In this document: positions 25,668 through 34,594 of the stretch, in pieces
Layout: each line of letters starts with the position of its first letter
Numbering within the stretch: the stretch's first letter is position 1
Assembly (NCBI GenBank): GCA_903844845.1
Contig: CAIMVG010000018.1
Coordinates: 18,112-82,111, forward strand
DNA: 64,000 nucleotides
Source of the DNA: an uncultured Dehalococcoidia bacterium
GTDB lineage: Bacteria; Chloroflexota; Dehalococcoidia; Dehalococcoidales; UBA1222
Direction of reading: 5' to 3'
Translations under genes and position numbers: made by a program
The notes under the pieces: model-generated
What the model was told of the DNA's origin: nothing
What the model saw: only the letters and a program-made list of their open reading frames with translations
The model's database searches: none

Positions 25668-26903
25668 TTATGCCCCCTTAAACGAGTATACGGCTACTGT
25701 AATCTGGGCTGATGGCGGTGGAACTGCTGCAGCTGCTGCCACGTTGTCTTGCTGAACTGCATCTATAGCAGCTTGCTGGGCCGCATCTACCGCGGTTTTT
25801 AGAGCTGCATCGATGCTGGAGTCACTGACCATGGCAGCGATTTTGTCTGAAACCATTGAATTCAATTTGTCGGTTATCACTTTTGTTATTACACCCGGAA
25901 TTTCGCTCTCCGGCACCCCTTGTATTGCTAAAGTAATCTCGTCGCCGGTTTTGTTGGTGAATGAGTTGGCGAATATTGGGAGCAAGTTGCTTGTGTGGCC
26001 GATAAATAACTCACTTACTGCGCTTGAATATGTAGTAGCAATAGTACCTACCAGTGAACCGGCAAGGTTGTTCTCTATAGCTTGTGTGATTTGATTTGAC
26101 AACAGATCAGCAGTCGAAGAGCCGAACTGCGTTACGATGATATCATGTATCGTCTGGGTCATATATTCGACCGAAATTGGTGTGTAATCGTTCCCGAGCA
26201 GTTCAAGGAAGCTTTTTTCAATCAGTTCAACCCTTTTGGCCCCCACGATCGAAGCGTCTTTGTCAGCAAGCATCTTAGTCTTGATATCGGCACGCATCTG
26301 GTCTTTTACTGCCTGGGTGAGTGGGGCCGGCAAAGGCTCGGGCACAAGCGGTAATGCCATGGAAAAAGATACTGGTGTAATTGCAGCTGTCCTGAATACG
26401 GCGTTAGTGGCTATCTTATCCACAAAACCAAGGATGTCGCTGACTTTGCCGGTTACACTGATAGTGAATATATTTGTGTTAAAAGTAAAATCAGAAGTGC
26501 TGATACTTGCGTTTGAGGCTTTGGTAGCGACTATCGTAGACATCGTAAGGTTAGATGATTTGGCAAGTCCCATCAACGTTTCATTATATTCGATCGTTTG
26601 TGCAGTTAATGGGAACTGACTCTGTGCTTGTTTCAAAGAGTCATTGGATTGCCCTAGTGTCGTTTGGAGCAACGCGATTTTATTGTTCCATGCCGCTACG
26701 TCAGCAACGGACTTCGCCAGTTGAGAAGACAGGTCCGCTTTTTGTTTGCTTAAGGTTATCTGGGCCGATTTTACATCATCCAAATTGTTCTTGGCCAATC
26801 TATTGGCGCTTGTGGCGCTTTTATACATCACCCCAAGTGTGGTTGCCGCGATGATTGATATCGTGATAAATATTCCGATAAAAGCGGTTCGTGTGAATTT
26901 CAT
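25668..26903 (-). CDS. PilO-like pilus alignment protein with long helical extension
   Basis: The 411-residue protein has one N-terminal membrane helix (about 7-27), a coiled coil (about 40-100) and a small alpha-beta domain (about 105-185: NIFTISVTGKVSDILGFVDKI), as in PilO. Its position beside pilMN fits. Beyond residue 200 it carries about 200 extra residues rich in Ala, Thr, Asp and Ile with no family match I recognise, ending in an alanine-rich stretch (AAQQAAIDAVQQDNVAAAAAV). That extension is unusual. Function as the PilN partner is inferred from position and fold pattern. Confidence 0.65.
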   Translation of the reverse strand: MKFTRTAFIGIFITISIIAATTLGVMYKSATSANRLAKNNLDDVKSAQITLSKQKADLSSQLAKSVADVAAWNNKIALLQTTLGQSNDSLKQAQSQFPLTAQTIEYNETLMGLAKSSNLTMSTIVATKASNASISTSDFTFNTNIFTISVTGKVSDILGFVDKIATNAVFRTAAITPVSFSMALPLVPEPLPAPLTQAVKDQMRADIKTKMLADKDASIVGAKRVELIEKSFLELLGNDYTPISVEYMTQTIHDIIVTQFGSSTADLLSNQITQAIENNLAGSLVGTIATTYSSAVSELFIGHTSNLLPIFANSFTNKTGDEITLAIQGVPESEIPGVITKVITDKLNSMVSDKIAAMVSDSSIDAALKTAVDAAQQAAIDAVQQDNVAAAAAVPPPSAQITVAVYSFKGA

Positions 26904-26963
26904 ACAACACCCCTAATCAAATATGTATGCCTTTCATCTTATTTTTAAGACTACGTTTATCGA

Positions 26964-29900
26964 TTACCTTATAAGGTATGTTATGGCTCCGCCGGTGATA
27001 GCGTCGCTCCTGAAGGAGATGATAATAAATATCAAGGTAAAACCGTCACTTCCTGTGGGTAGATTTATTTGGGCGGAGGTATCCCCGGCATGGATAACAG
27101 GGTAGTTAACGTAAAACGTATCGATATCACCCCCGGAAGATGGCAGAGGCTGGGACTTCCAGTCCCAAACATTATCTACATTGGTAGAAACGCTGTTGTT
27201 CAGTTTAACGCTGTTGACCTGGAATGAATCTCCGGTGATGCTGGAGTCGCCTTCGCCGACAAAAACCGTTATTTTGCTGGAGTTGGCCTCGGCCTCGATA
27301 CCTTGCGGCACAAGAAATCCGCTTATTATTCCGCCGTCCACCCCGTCACCATCGAAGTCGGGATTATCTCTTTCTCCGCTGGCCCATGCTTCGGAAAATT
27401 TAAAATTGGGGTTCATTATATCGTATAGCCATAATTGATGCCCTGCTGTTTGCGGACTGGAATATATAAGGACGATTGACCAGCTGCCGTAGGTATAGTT
27501 GTATCTGGAGCTAGACCCCGGTTGGCCAGATGGGCTCGCTAACGGATACCCTGTCGACCCTCCTCCTGAAAACGTTTTCGAATACGCAGTATCTTCAGTA
27601 TTGGAGGCGACGACGTGCCCGAAAGTATAGGTTGCCGCACCGCTGGCGGTAACCTGACCGGCGTTGATCCAGCTTGTTATTAAAGCTGTGGCGTCGAACA
27701 TCGCGTCGTATGCCCATGTGCCGGTGTAATCGCCTCCGCCTGTTGTCGGAAGCACCTGGTACGTTGTCGCAGTAATCGTTTGAAGATTTCCGGAGGTGCT
27801 GCCGAATTTTACCCTGTTGATTTTTGCTACATTTTCCACCAGGTTGCTGATACTTCCCGGTGTCGCGTTAGTCGGATATTCCAGTGTTGGGCCTGAAATA
27901 GCTATGCTGTCAATAGTCACCGTTGATGAACTTGAAGCAGCTGTGATCTTGTAGCGCATCTTAAACGCGGCGGTCTTATAGTTTGTCGGTGACGCCGGGA
28001 TAAGAAAACTGGCATAACCGTTGGCCATTGTAGAATTAAGGCATTCGGTGTCCGCGCTCCATGTACTGCCGCCATCGTTTGAGAAACTGAAATACAGATG
28101 ATCGCCTGAAGTAAAAGTGTCGGTAATGCTGCTCCATGCAATGGCCACGCTTATTGCAGAATACGCAGAGAGGTTGATAGGGTTGGCCATGGTCAGGTAA
28201 CTGTTGGCTGTGGTCCCCCCTCCAACGGCTCTGAACTGATTGCTTGCAAGACTCCAGGTGGTGCCTGTCTGCGTCCATTTTGCCAGGCTGCTGCAGTCGT
28301 CAGAAAATAGAGCAGGATTGACGAATTTGATATTGTCCAGATAAATGATTTTACTCGTTGAGCTTAAGGTGGTGCAGAAGCGCATCCGGGAAGAAGCCGT
28401 TATGTCTGCGCTCGGAATGGTCACCGGCCCGTAAGTCACAAGAGAGGTGGTAAACTTCGCATCGTTCCCGGCAACCGTGGCGATGGTAGTCCATGCGGAG
28501 CCGGTCCAGACCTGGCAATACAGATAATCAGTTGCGGCTAGAGCTGTAGCTCCTCTGGCCTGGTCCCAATATAAGTTGACTGTTTTTCCGGCGTATGCGC
28601 TTAAATCGATTGAAGCGGACGTCAATGTTCCGGTAGCATCCCCGGTGCCGGTTGTTGTTCCTGTAACTTTAAACACTGGGTTACTCGATAAGGAATAATT
28701 TGCGCTCCATTTACTGCCGTTTGTCCAGGTAGGTCCCGGAGACGCCGAGAAACTCACGCCGTTTTCGATATCCGGCGGAGAGATGGTTATATCGCTAGCC
28801 CCATATGGATTATAACCATTCCAATCTATCCATCCGCTCCAATAAAGGTATGCCGCAGCCAGAGTCCCGTTGGAAGGGACACCTGTAAGCGGGTCAGAGG
28901 TCGTAGCGACAACAGCTGTTGTCGAATTGTAGAGTGCATCATGCATGCTGGTATTGCCGCCCAATATACTCCCGCCGGTAGCGTAATAGTCGCCGTTTAC
29001 TGCACCTCCGATCGGGCGTGCATCCTGGTGGATCAACAATGAATCAATTTTCGTGGCGCTCGAGCTCACCGATGTGGAACTAAGCTGCAATACGTGTGTA
29101 GAGGCATCCCAGGCGTAGGGTATACTTGCAACACCGCTGGTGGTTATCCACCCGACGGCCTGTGCAATCGTACTGGTTTCCTGCCCCGTTTTATCATATC
29201 TGTACCAGAAGGTGGCTTTAACTTTCATCGGGTTGTCTGAGACGTTGATGCCTGGCAGGTTTTTAAAGAGTGTATTCGCAGGAAGCGTCCATAGCACTGA
29301 CGTCCCCCCGGCAAATTGGCTGATTGTCGGTGTCCCCGGATTGTAAGTTTGGCCGTTCATCTGAAAGGGGTGGGTTCCGTCTACCGGGTAATAAGAAAAA
29401 CCCGGGGGCAGCCATACACCTATGGTTGTCACGTAAAGGTTTTCTCCGGATGCGGGATAATATGTCAATTCCACCTGAAATTTCCTGGCGTTGGCATCGA
29501 CCATCCCTTGCGGGTCACTGCCTACAACAACGAGTTTGGCCGTTTGAATTATACCCAGGGCCTGTGTGATTTCGGTCGAAGTATCCGGGACATTCACATT
29601 CGACACTACCCACACGTTTTTTATGGCAACTTTTACGTTACGATCATTGACTGCCGCTTTATTTGAGACGTTATAAACCCCGGTTGTGCTTGGGTAATAT
29701 ACACCATATTCTGTCGACGCCAGGCCGGTTTCATGCCATGGGGGATTAGCAGAAAAATCGAATTGATTATATATATTGGGAGACAAATAAATCGTGCTTA
29801 GTCGGCCGTTTTGTATCTGCCACCTTGCGTCCTGTATCCCTGCGTCTGCGGTGTAAAAGTCGTCAGCTTTCTCCTGATAAACCCGTCCGCTTTTATAATC

Positions 29901-30026
29901 GGTATTTACGTAATTCAAAAGCGGGGGTAATGTCAATGCCACTATAGCGATAAAAACCAAAACGTATACGAGGATCACACCGCTCTGATGACGCATCAGT
30001 TTTGCCAATTGGCTATATTTCTTCAT
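26964..30026 (-). CDS. large PilX-type surface protein, candidate pilus-tip adhesin
   Basis: The first 70 residues are PilX-like: a hydrophobic helix (SGVILVYVLVFIAIVALTLPPLLNYV) followed by YQEKADDFYTADAGIQDARWQIQNG. The remaining 950 residues are Thr/Ser/Gly-rich beta-type sequence with two visible similar modules. Both hold a SxSxxSxxNP or IDLSAYAGKTVNLYW pattern and end in a TVTIDSIAISG or IIYLDNIKF strand, resembling jelly-roll binding domains. The C-terminal 250 residues (YGSWSIVLIYSSPQ, KITVFVGEGDSSITGD) resemble extracellular domains of prokaryotic surface proteins. It sits at the minor-pilin position and overlaps the pilW-like gene by one base. No cysteine cluster or sortase motif is seen. 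Confidence 0.7.
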   Translation of the reverse strand: MKKYSQLAKLMRHQSGVILVYVLVFIAIVALTLPPLLNYVNTDYKSGRVYQEKADDFYTADAGIQDARWQIQNGRLSTIYLSPNIYNQFDFSANPPWHETGLASTEYGVYYPSTTGVYNVSNKAAVNDRNVKVAIKNVWVVSNVNVPDTSTEITQALGIIQTAKLVVVGSDPQGMVDANARKFQVELTYYPASGENLYVTTIGVWLPPGFSYYPVDGTHPFQMNGQTYNPGTPTISQFAGGTSVLWTLPANTLFKNLPGINVSDNPMKVKATFWYRYDKTGQETSTIAQAVGWITTSGVASIPYAWDASTHVLQLSSTSVSSSATKIDSLLIHQDARPIGGAVNGDYYATGGSILGGNTSMHDALYNSTTAVVATTSDPLTGVPSNGTLAAAYLYWSGWIDWNGYNPYGASDITISPPDIENGVSFSASPGPTWTNGSKWSANYSLSSNPVFKVTGTTTGTGDATGTLTSASIDLSAYAGKTVNLYWDQARGATALAATDYLYCQVWTGSAWTTIATVAGNDAKFTTSLVTYGPVTIPSADITASSRMRFCTTLSSTSKIIYLDNIKFVNPALFSDDCSSLAKWTQTGTTWSLASNQFRAVGGGTTANSYLTMANPINLSAYSAISVAIAWSSITDTFTSGDHLYFSFSNDGGSTWSADTECLNSTMANGYASFLIPASPTNYKTAAFKMRYKITAASSSSTVTIDSIAISGPTLEYPTNATPGSISNLVENVAKINRVKFGSTSGNLQTITATTYQVLPTTGGGDYTGTWAYDAMFDATALITSWINAGQVTASGAATYTFGHVVASNTEDTAYSKTFSGGGSTGYPLASPSGQPGSSSRYNYTYGSWSIVLIYSSPQTAGHQLWLYDIMNPNFKFSEAWASGERDNPDFDGDGVDGGIISGFLVPQGIEAEANSSKITVFVGEGDSSITGDSFQVNSVKLNNSVSTNVDNVWDWKSQPLPSSGGDIDTFYVNYPVIHAGDTSAQINLPTGSDGFTLIFIIISFRSDAITGGAITYLIR

Positions 30027-30562
30027 TAATTTGTCCTCTGCAGAATTTGATACTGCCTGGTTTCTGATGCTATGACTTTTCCGGCGATGGTGGCAGTCAC
30101 TTTGAGGTTGTATACTCCTGGGCTTACCAAACTGAAAGACGTTTGGGTCGAGGCTGTATTTATATTTGTAGCCACGACGAAGGTTGAAACAGCGGCTCCG
30201 TTAAGTGTCTCGCTGCGGGAGACGACGCCTGTGCTGCTTAAACTGTAGGTTACCAGGCGGGATTTACCGTCAAGGTCTATCAGGGAGCATACTACGGGGA
30301 ACCCTGTACCTGTCGGGTTATTTCCGACAGTAATGATGCGTGCTTGCTGGCAGTCTTTGCTCAGATAAAACCCTACTTGTTGAACCTGCCGCTGTACTGT
30401 GACAAGGCGCGTATTCAGCCCGTTTACCGTAAGGACTTGACCGATGATGCTGCTCAAAACCAGCACCAGGAAACCGGTTATCGCCAGCGCTATCAGTATC
30501 TCGATAAGGGTGAACCCTTTTTGAGCTTTCCTCTCGTTTTGTAACAACCGCAAAACGTTCAA
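30026..30562 (-). CDS. PilW-like minor prepilin
   Basis: The 178-residue product has a type III signal sequence: a basic leader NERKAQKG, then FTLIEILIALAITGFLVLVLSSIIG with the prepilin peptidase site after Gly and the conserved glutamate at +5. The rest is a pilin-type globular domain. Its order between a PilV-like and a PilX-like gene suggests a minor pilin of the priming complex. Start overlaps the pilV-like stop by 4 bp (30559-30562). Confidence 0.83.
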   Translation of the reverse strand: MNVLRLLQNERKAQKGFTLIEILIALAITGFLVLVLSSIIGQVLTVNGLNTRLVTVQRQVQQVGFYLSKDCQQARIITVGNNPTGTGFPVVCSLIDLDGKSRLVTYSLSSTGVVSRSETLNGAAVSTFVVATNINTASTQTSFSLVSPGVYNLKVTATIAGKVIASETRQYQILQRTN

Positions 30563-30969
30563 TGTAACTTATATCCTTCAACCGTTAAAATGCTTACACT
30601 TTTATTGAGGACCGTAACTGATATTTTTTGAATACCATCATCGGAAGTAGTACCGTCATGTTTGGGGTCAAGCCGGGAGAAAGAACCTGTAACCGTCCAT
30701 TGCGTGCCCATTCCAAGTGACGCCATCGTCGCTGGAGTGTATTGAGGCGGGTTATTAGCCGAGTCATAAGGTAGTGTTTTTATATATTCCAATTCGCTTC
30801 GCGCGATGCTTTCGGCTGTGGACTTAATGTCCGCGTTAAGACTGTGACGGGAAGAAAAAGCAATCGCAGTGAATAACGCCAGGCCGACCAGCCCTATCAA
30901 ACCGATAGCGATCACCACTTCGAGTAATGAGAATCCCTCTTGCCTCATCCTTGTTATTCGATTATTCAT
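30559..30969 (-). CDS. PilV-like minor prepilin
   Basis: The 136-residue product reads MNNRITRMRQEG then FSLLEVVIAIGLIGLVGLALF, a classic prepilin leader and N-terminal helix with Glu at +5. The globular part is short (SADIKSTAES-like helix, then GTQWTVTGSFSRLDP). The frame is open further upstream inside pilC, but the ATG at 30969 gives the right leader length and lies 5 bp after the pilC stop with GGACAGG before it. No obvious major pilin gene is in this operon. Confidence 0.82.
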   Translation of the reverse strand: MNNRITRMRQEGFSLLEVVIAIGLIGLVGLALFTAIAFSSRHSLNADIKSTAESIARSELEYIKTLPYDSANNPPQYTPATMASLGMGTQWTVTGSFSRLDPKHDGTTSDDGIQKISVTVLNKSVSILTVEGYKLH

Positions 30970-30973
30970 AATA

Positions 30974-32182
30974 TTATTTAACCTGTCCATAAAGGCCGTA
31001 CATGGCAGAGACCATCGTCGTTGCAAGTAAAGCTACCACTGCGCCCAGCACAACAGTCATTATAGGTTGAATCAGTCCCACTGCGGCGGCAGTCTTGTCG
31101 TCGGCTTCGACTTCGTATGTTTCGGCAACGGTTGCCAGAGTATTATCCAGGTTGCCTGTTTCTTCGCCAACCTCGACCATCTGGACCATCAATGGCAAGA
31201 AAAACGGCCGCTTTGCCATTGGTTTTGAAAGGCCCTCTCCCCGGATAAGGTCCTTTTGCACGCCTTCGATTGACTCCGCTACGATCGTGTTGTTGGTATT
31301 CTGAACGGACAAGGCCATGATGTCCGGCAGCGGTAATCCCACTTTGAAGAGAAGCGCCATAGTACGGCAAAGCCGTGCCAACTCATTTAAATTATTGATT
31401 CTCCCGATGATGGGCATGCGAAGCATAACTCTGTCGATCTCATATTTTCCCCGGCGGGTCCTCGACACTGCAAATCCTGCTCCCGCGAGCAGTGCGGCTC
31501 CTATCAATAAATACAAACCGTTGTTCTTCAGCCAGGCGGAAGTGTCTAGCAATGTTTTTGCGGACTTTGGCAAGTTGGCTCCGAAAGCCACATACAAAGA
31601 AGAAAATGATGGAATCACGAACTGCACCATGATCGCGATAACCACGACTGCTGCGACCAGCACCATGATTGGGTAGCTCAGCGCGCCTTTTATTTTCTTT
31701 TGAGTCAGGATTCGCTTTTCCATATAATCAGCCATCTGGCGCATGACGGTCTCCATGCTTCCGCTTTTTTCGCCAGCTGAGACAGCCCTCCAGTAAAGGG
31801 CGGGGAATACGCGAGGGTGCTTTCTCATCGCATTGGACAGGGAGGATCCGCCCCGTATATCAGCGGCGACTTCAGACAGCTTCTTTTTCAATTCTTTATC
31901 GGTAACCTGGGTTTGCAGCAATTCGAGAGAAGCTATGATGTCTGTGCCGGAACTCAGGAGCAACGCCATCTGGCGCGAAAACATGATTACCTCTTTAGGG
32001 TTTACCTTACTGAGAGACATGTTTAGTTTTTCGGAACTTAAAAACGCTGGCTTGCTTTTTAAGCTGAGCACCTGGAAACCGCTCGCGTTCAATAGCGTGT
32101 TAGCGGCCCCTTCGTTCGATGCGTTTAGTTTTCCTTTGGTTAATCTTCTGTTTTTGTTGTAAGCAACGTATGTGTATTCCAT
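30974..32182 (-). CDS. pilC: type IV pilus inner-membrane platform protein PilC
   Basis: The 402-residue protein has two repeated GspF domains: first around residues 66-190 (MFSRQMALLLSSGTDIIASLELL, WRAVSAGEKSGSMETVM), second around 270-395 (LARLCRTMALLFKVGLPLPDIM, MVEVGEETGNLDNTLATVAE). They are separated by membrane helices near 165-195 and 225-245, and a final helix ends at residue 395. PilC links the PilB and PilT motors to the pilus base. The length is typical. It follows pilB by 13 bp. Confidence 0.93.
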   Translation of the reverse strand: MEYTYVAYNKNRRLTKGKLNASNEGAANTLLNASGFQVLSLKSKPAFLSSEKLNMSLSKVNPKEVIMFSRQMALLLSSGTDIIASLELLQTQVTDKELKKKLSEVAADIRGGSSLSNAMRKHPRVFPALYWRAVSAGEKSGSMETVMRQMADYMEKRILTQKKIKGALSYPIMVLVAAVVVIAIMVQFVIPSFSSLYVAFGANLPKSAKTLLDTSAWLKNNGLYLLIGAALLAGAGFAVSRTRRGKYEIDRVMLRMPIIGRINNLNELARLCRTMALLFKVGLPLPDIMALSVQNTNNTIVAESIEGVQKDLIRGEGLSKPMAKRPFFLPLMVQMVEVGEETGNLDNTLATVAETYEVEADDKTAAAVGLIQPIMTVVLGAVVALLATTMVSAMYGLYGQVK

Positions 32183-32195
32183 ATACTTCCCTCGG

Positions 32196-34289
32196 CTATT
32201 CGATTGAATAGGTCGTACGTATGATCTCCGTAGGCGTCGTAAGCCCCATCTTTACTTTCAGCATACCGTCACGTGTCATAGTTACCAAGCCTTCTTTAAT
32301 GGCTTCGTTCCGGATGTCGGCCGGCGTAGCACCGCCGATGATCATGCGTCGCAGCGTGTCGCTCATTGCCAGTATTTCAAAAATACCGATACGCCCCAGG
32401 TATCCTGTAAAAGCGCATGTTTTACAGCCGCTGGCATATGTGAACTTGGAGCGAACTTCCTTCATTTCCTTTTCATACGATAATTGTTCGGCCGGCGAAG
32501 CTTCGACGGTATGCTGGCAATCTGGGCACAGACGTCGGACCATACGCTGGGCCACTATACCGATAACACCTGAAGCGATAATGAATGGCTCGACGCCAAG
32601 GTCTATCAGTCGGTACAAGACGCCGATTGTGTCATTTGCATGGATAGAAGATAGCATGAGATGCCCGGTCAGGGCTGCCTGCACAGCGATATTGGCAGTT
32701 TCCGCATCCCGGATCTCACCTACCAGGATAACGTCTGGGTCGAGTCGGAGGATGGAGCGTAGGCCGCTGGCAAAGGTTATCCCCGCCTGATTGTTTACCT
32801 GGATCTGGTTGATGTCGTCGAAGCGATATTCGGCCGGGTCTTCAACGGTGATAACGTTGCGTCCCATGGTGTCCAACGAACTCAGAGAAGCGTATAGCGT
32901 GGTCGTTTTACCAGCCCCTGTCGGGCCGCTTACCAGCAACATCCCGTAGGGGACCTTAAGCAATTTTTCATATTTGACAAGGCTTTCAGGCAAGAATCCC
33001 AGGTCAGCCAGGCCGCGGGTGGCCGTGGATTTGTCAAGCAGACGCAAAACAGCCATTTCCCCGTATACGGTAGGTGAAGTGGCGACGCGGATATCTATCT
33101 TTCTGGATTTTGATTCGGTAGAAAACTGTCCGTCTTGGGCGTGGAAGTGGTCTGCGATATTTAATTCTGACAATATCTTCAGGCGCGATATTAAAGCTAA
33201 ATGAATACTAATCGGCAGGGACATCATGTCCTGGAGTGTGCCGTCGATACGATACCGTATTCTCAGCCGTTTCTCCTGTGGTTCGATGTGTATGTCAGAA
33301 GCCCTGGCTTTTACTGCTTCGTCGATGATTAGATTGAGTGCCTGCACCAGCGGTGTGTTGGTTGCCGCATCCATGGCCAATTTGTCATCAAAAACACTGT
33401 CGGATGTCTGAATGATGGATACCTGTTTTTCGATCTCGCTATATCCTTTATAGCTGAAATCGATGGCATCGCGTACTTCCTTGCTAGTAGCAGCCATGGG
33501 TTTGATACGCTTATGTGTTTGGAACGCAAACGCTTCCAGCGCCAGGATATCGCTGGGGTCAGCCATGGCGACCACCATGGTATTACCGGTAATACTGATG
33601 GGGATAGCGTTGTAGCGTCGTGCAAGTACTTCGGGTATCATCTGCACCGCTTCAGGCGTTGCCATTTTTCTAAGTTGCGCATGGTCCCCCGTCGGTCCTG
33701 TTTTCTTTGCAGCTTCCGTAGTGTTCTCTTCAAATATAAGGATTGGTATTTCTCCGACTGTCGTGCTGCCTAATCCTAAAACCTTGATCCCTTTATTTTC
33801 GACGAAAAGCCTTGCGCGCGGGCTGAGTTCTGCGTCCTGGAGGGCGATGGCTTTGTCGTCTACCCCCGTATCGAAAGCTTTTGCCTCGAAAAATACAACT
33901 CGCTCCAGATCTATAACCTTTTCTCCGCCCAGTATGTCTATAGCCAGACTATGGGCAATGCGGTCACTCGAAGCATAAGCCAGAAGGTCAAAGGTGTATT
34001 CCACACCCGTTCTCCCGCTTATTTTGGTGTTTTCTTCTATGGTATAGCCGAGGTTCACCAGACTGTCCATTAGCGCCCTCTTGTTATCAAAGCGAAAAAC
34101 CGTGGCACGAGGTTTGTGAGGGCGTATCGTCAAGAATGATTCGAGTTTCGATTCTTCGACAATTTTGATACGCAGTTTCTCAGCCATTTGGCGGCTTTCG
34201 TTGTCCAGAGGTTGACTGGCTATAAGGACTCGATCTTTGATTCCGGCGTCATAGGCATTATTGGCAAAATCGAAAATCGTCGCTGTCAC
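32196..34289 (-). CDS. pilB: type IV pilus extension ATPase PilB with N-terminal endonuclease-like domain, 5' end cut by a stop
   Basis: Residues 205-290 are the GspE/MshEN N-terminal domain and 305-697 the motor: Walker A GPTGAGKT (455-462), ITVEDPAEY, VILVGEIRDAETA, SSIHANDTIG, and the zinc motif CPDCQ with a later CKTC. Ahead of this, residues 67-174 look like a restriction-endonuclease-type fold (TGVEYTFDLLAYASSD, VVFFEAKAFDTGVDD). Residues 1-55 look like the second half of another copy of that fold. The first half of that copy is the short frame at 34293-34505, in the same reading frame and separated only by TAA TCG. The GTG at 34289 has a poor ribosome site. Confidence 0.88.
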   Translation of the reverse strand: MTATIFDFANNAYDAGIKDRVLIASQPLDNESRQMAEKLRIKIVEESKLESFLTIRPHKPRATVFRFDNKRALMDSLVNLGYTIEENTKISGRTGVEYTFDLLAYASSDRIAHSLAIDILGGEKVIDLERVVFFEAKAFDTGVDDKAIALQDAELSPRARLFVENKGIKVLGLGSTTVGEIPILIFEENTTEAAKKTGPTGDHAQLRKMATPEAVQMIPEVLARRYNAIPISITGNTMVVAMADPSDILALEAFAFQTHKRIKPMAATSKEVRDAIDFSYKGYSEIEKQVSIIQTSDSVFDDKLAMDAATNTPLVQALNLIIDEAVKARASDIHIEPQEKRLRIRYRIDGTLQDMMSLPISIHLALISRLKILSELNIADHFHAQDGQFSTESKSRKIDIRVATSPTVYGEMAVLRLLDKSTATRGLADLGFLPESLVKYEKLLKVPYGMLLVSGPTGAGKTTTLYASLSSLDTMGRNVITVEDPAEYRFDDINQIQVNNQAGITFASGLRSILRLDPDVILVGEIRDAETANIAVQAALTGHLMLSSIHANDTIGVLYRLIDLGVEPFIIASGVIGIVAQRMVRRLCPDCQHTVEASPAEQLSYEKEMKEVRSKFTYASGCKTCAFTGYLGRIGIFEILAMSDTLRRMIIGGATPADIRNEAIKEGLVTMTRDGMLKVKMGLTTPTEIIRTTYSIE

Positions 34290-34292
34290 CGA

Positions 34293-34505
34293 TTACTTGT
34301 CGCCTTCCGTTAAAATGACGAACGCCATCAAATGCATCGTGAAGCCATCGTCGTTCTGTGCCAACAAATCGAAGGCATGTTCTATTCCTGATTTGCCTAT
34401 GCGGCGTGCGGAAGCAAGGACCTGGTAGCCCTGCGATTCAAGATAAGACTTAAGTCGGGCCTCCACTTGCTTCCTGGTATCTGGGACGACGGTTTTAATG
34501 GTCAT
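34293..34505 (-). CDS. detached N-terminal piece of the PilB protein
   Basis: This 70-codon frame reads VEARLKSYLESQGYQVLAS, then GKSGIEHAFDLLAQNDDG and ends VILTEGDK before TAA. It parallels the second endonuclease-like copy in PilB (NKRALMDSLVNLGYTIEEN, GRTGVEYTFDLLA). It is in frame with pilB (34289 is exactly 72 codons downstream of 34505), so one sense codon in place of the TAA at 34293-34295 would give a continuous protein of about 769 residues. It has its own promoter (34518-34545). Sequencing error, real nonsense mutation, split subunits or readthrough are all possible. Confidence 0.75.
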   Translation of the reverse strand: MTIKTVVPDTRKQVEARLKSYLESQGYQVLASARRIGKSGIEHAFDLLAQNDDGFTMHLMAFVILTEGDK

Positions 34506-34517
34506 AAAACACTCTCA

Positions 34518-34545
34518 AATTTACAATTTGTATACCTTGTTTCAA
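34518..34545 (-). promoter_or_regulatory. predicted promoter of the pilus operon
   Basis: On the minus strand TTGAAA (34540-34545), a 16-bp spacer and TAAATT (34518-34523) lie just before the ATG at 34505, implying a very short leader. Spacer length is slightly below optimum. Confidence 0.4.
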
Positions 34546-34594
34546 ATACCTCTATCGCCTGAGCCAAAAATTACATGAGTATTGTTTCGCATTA

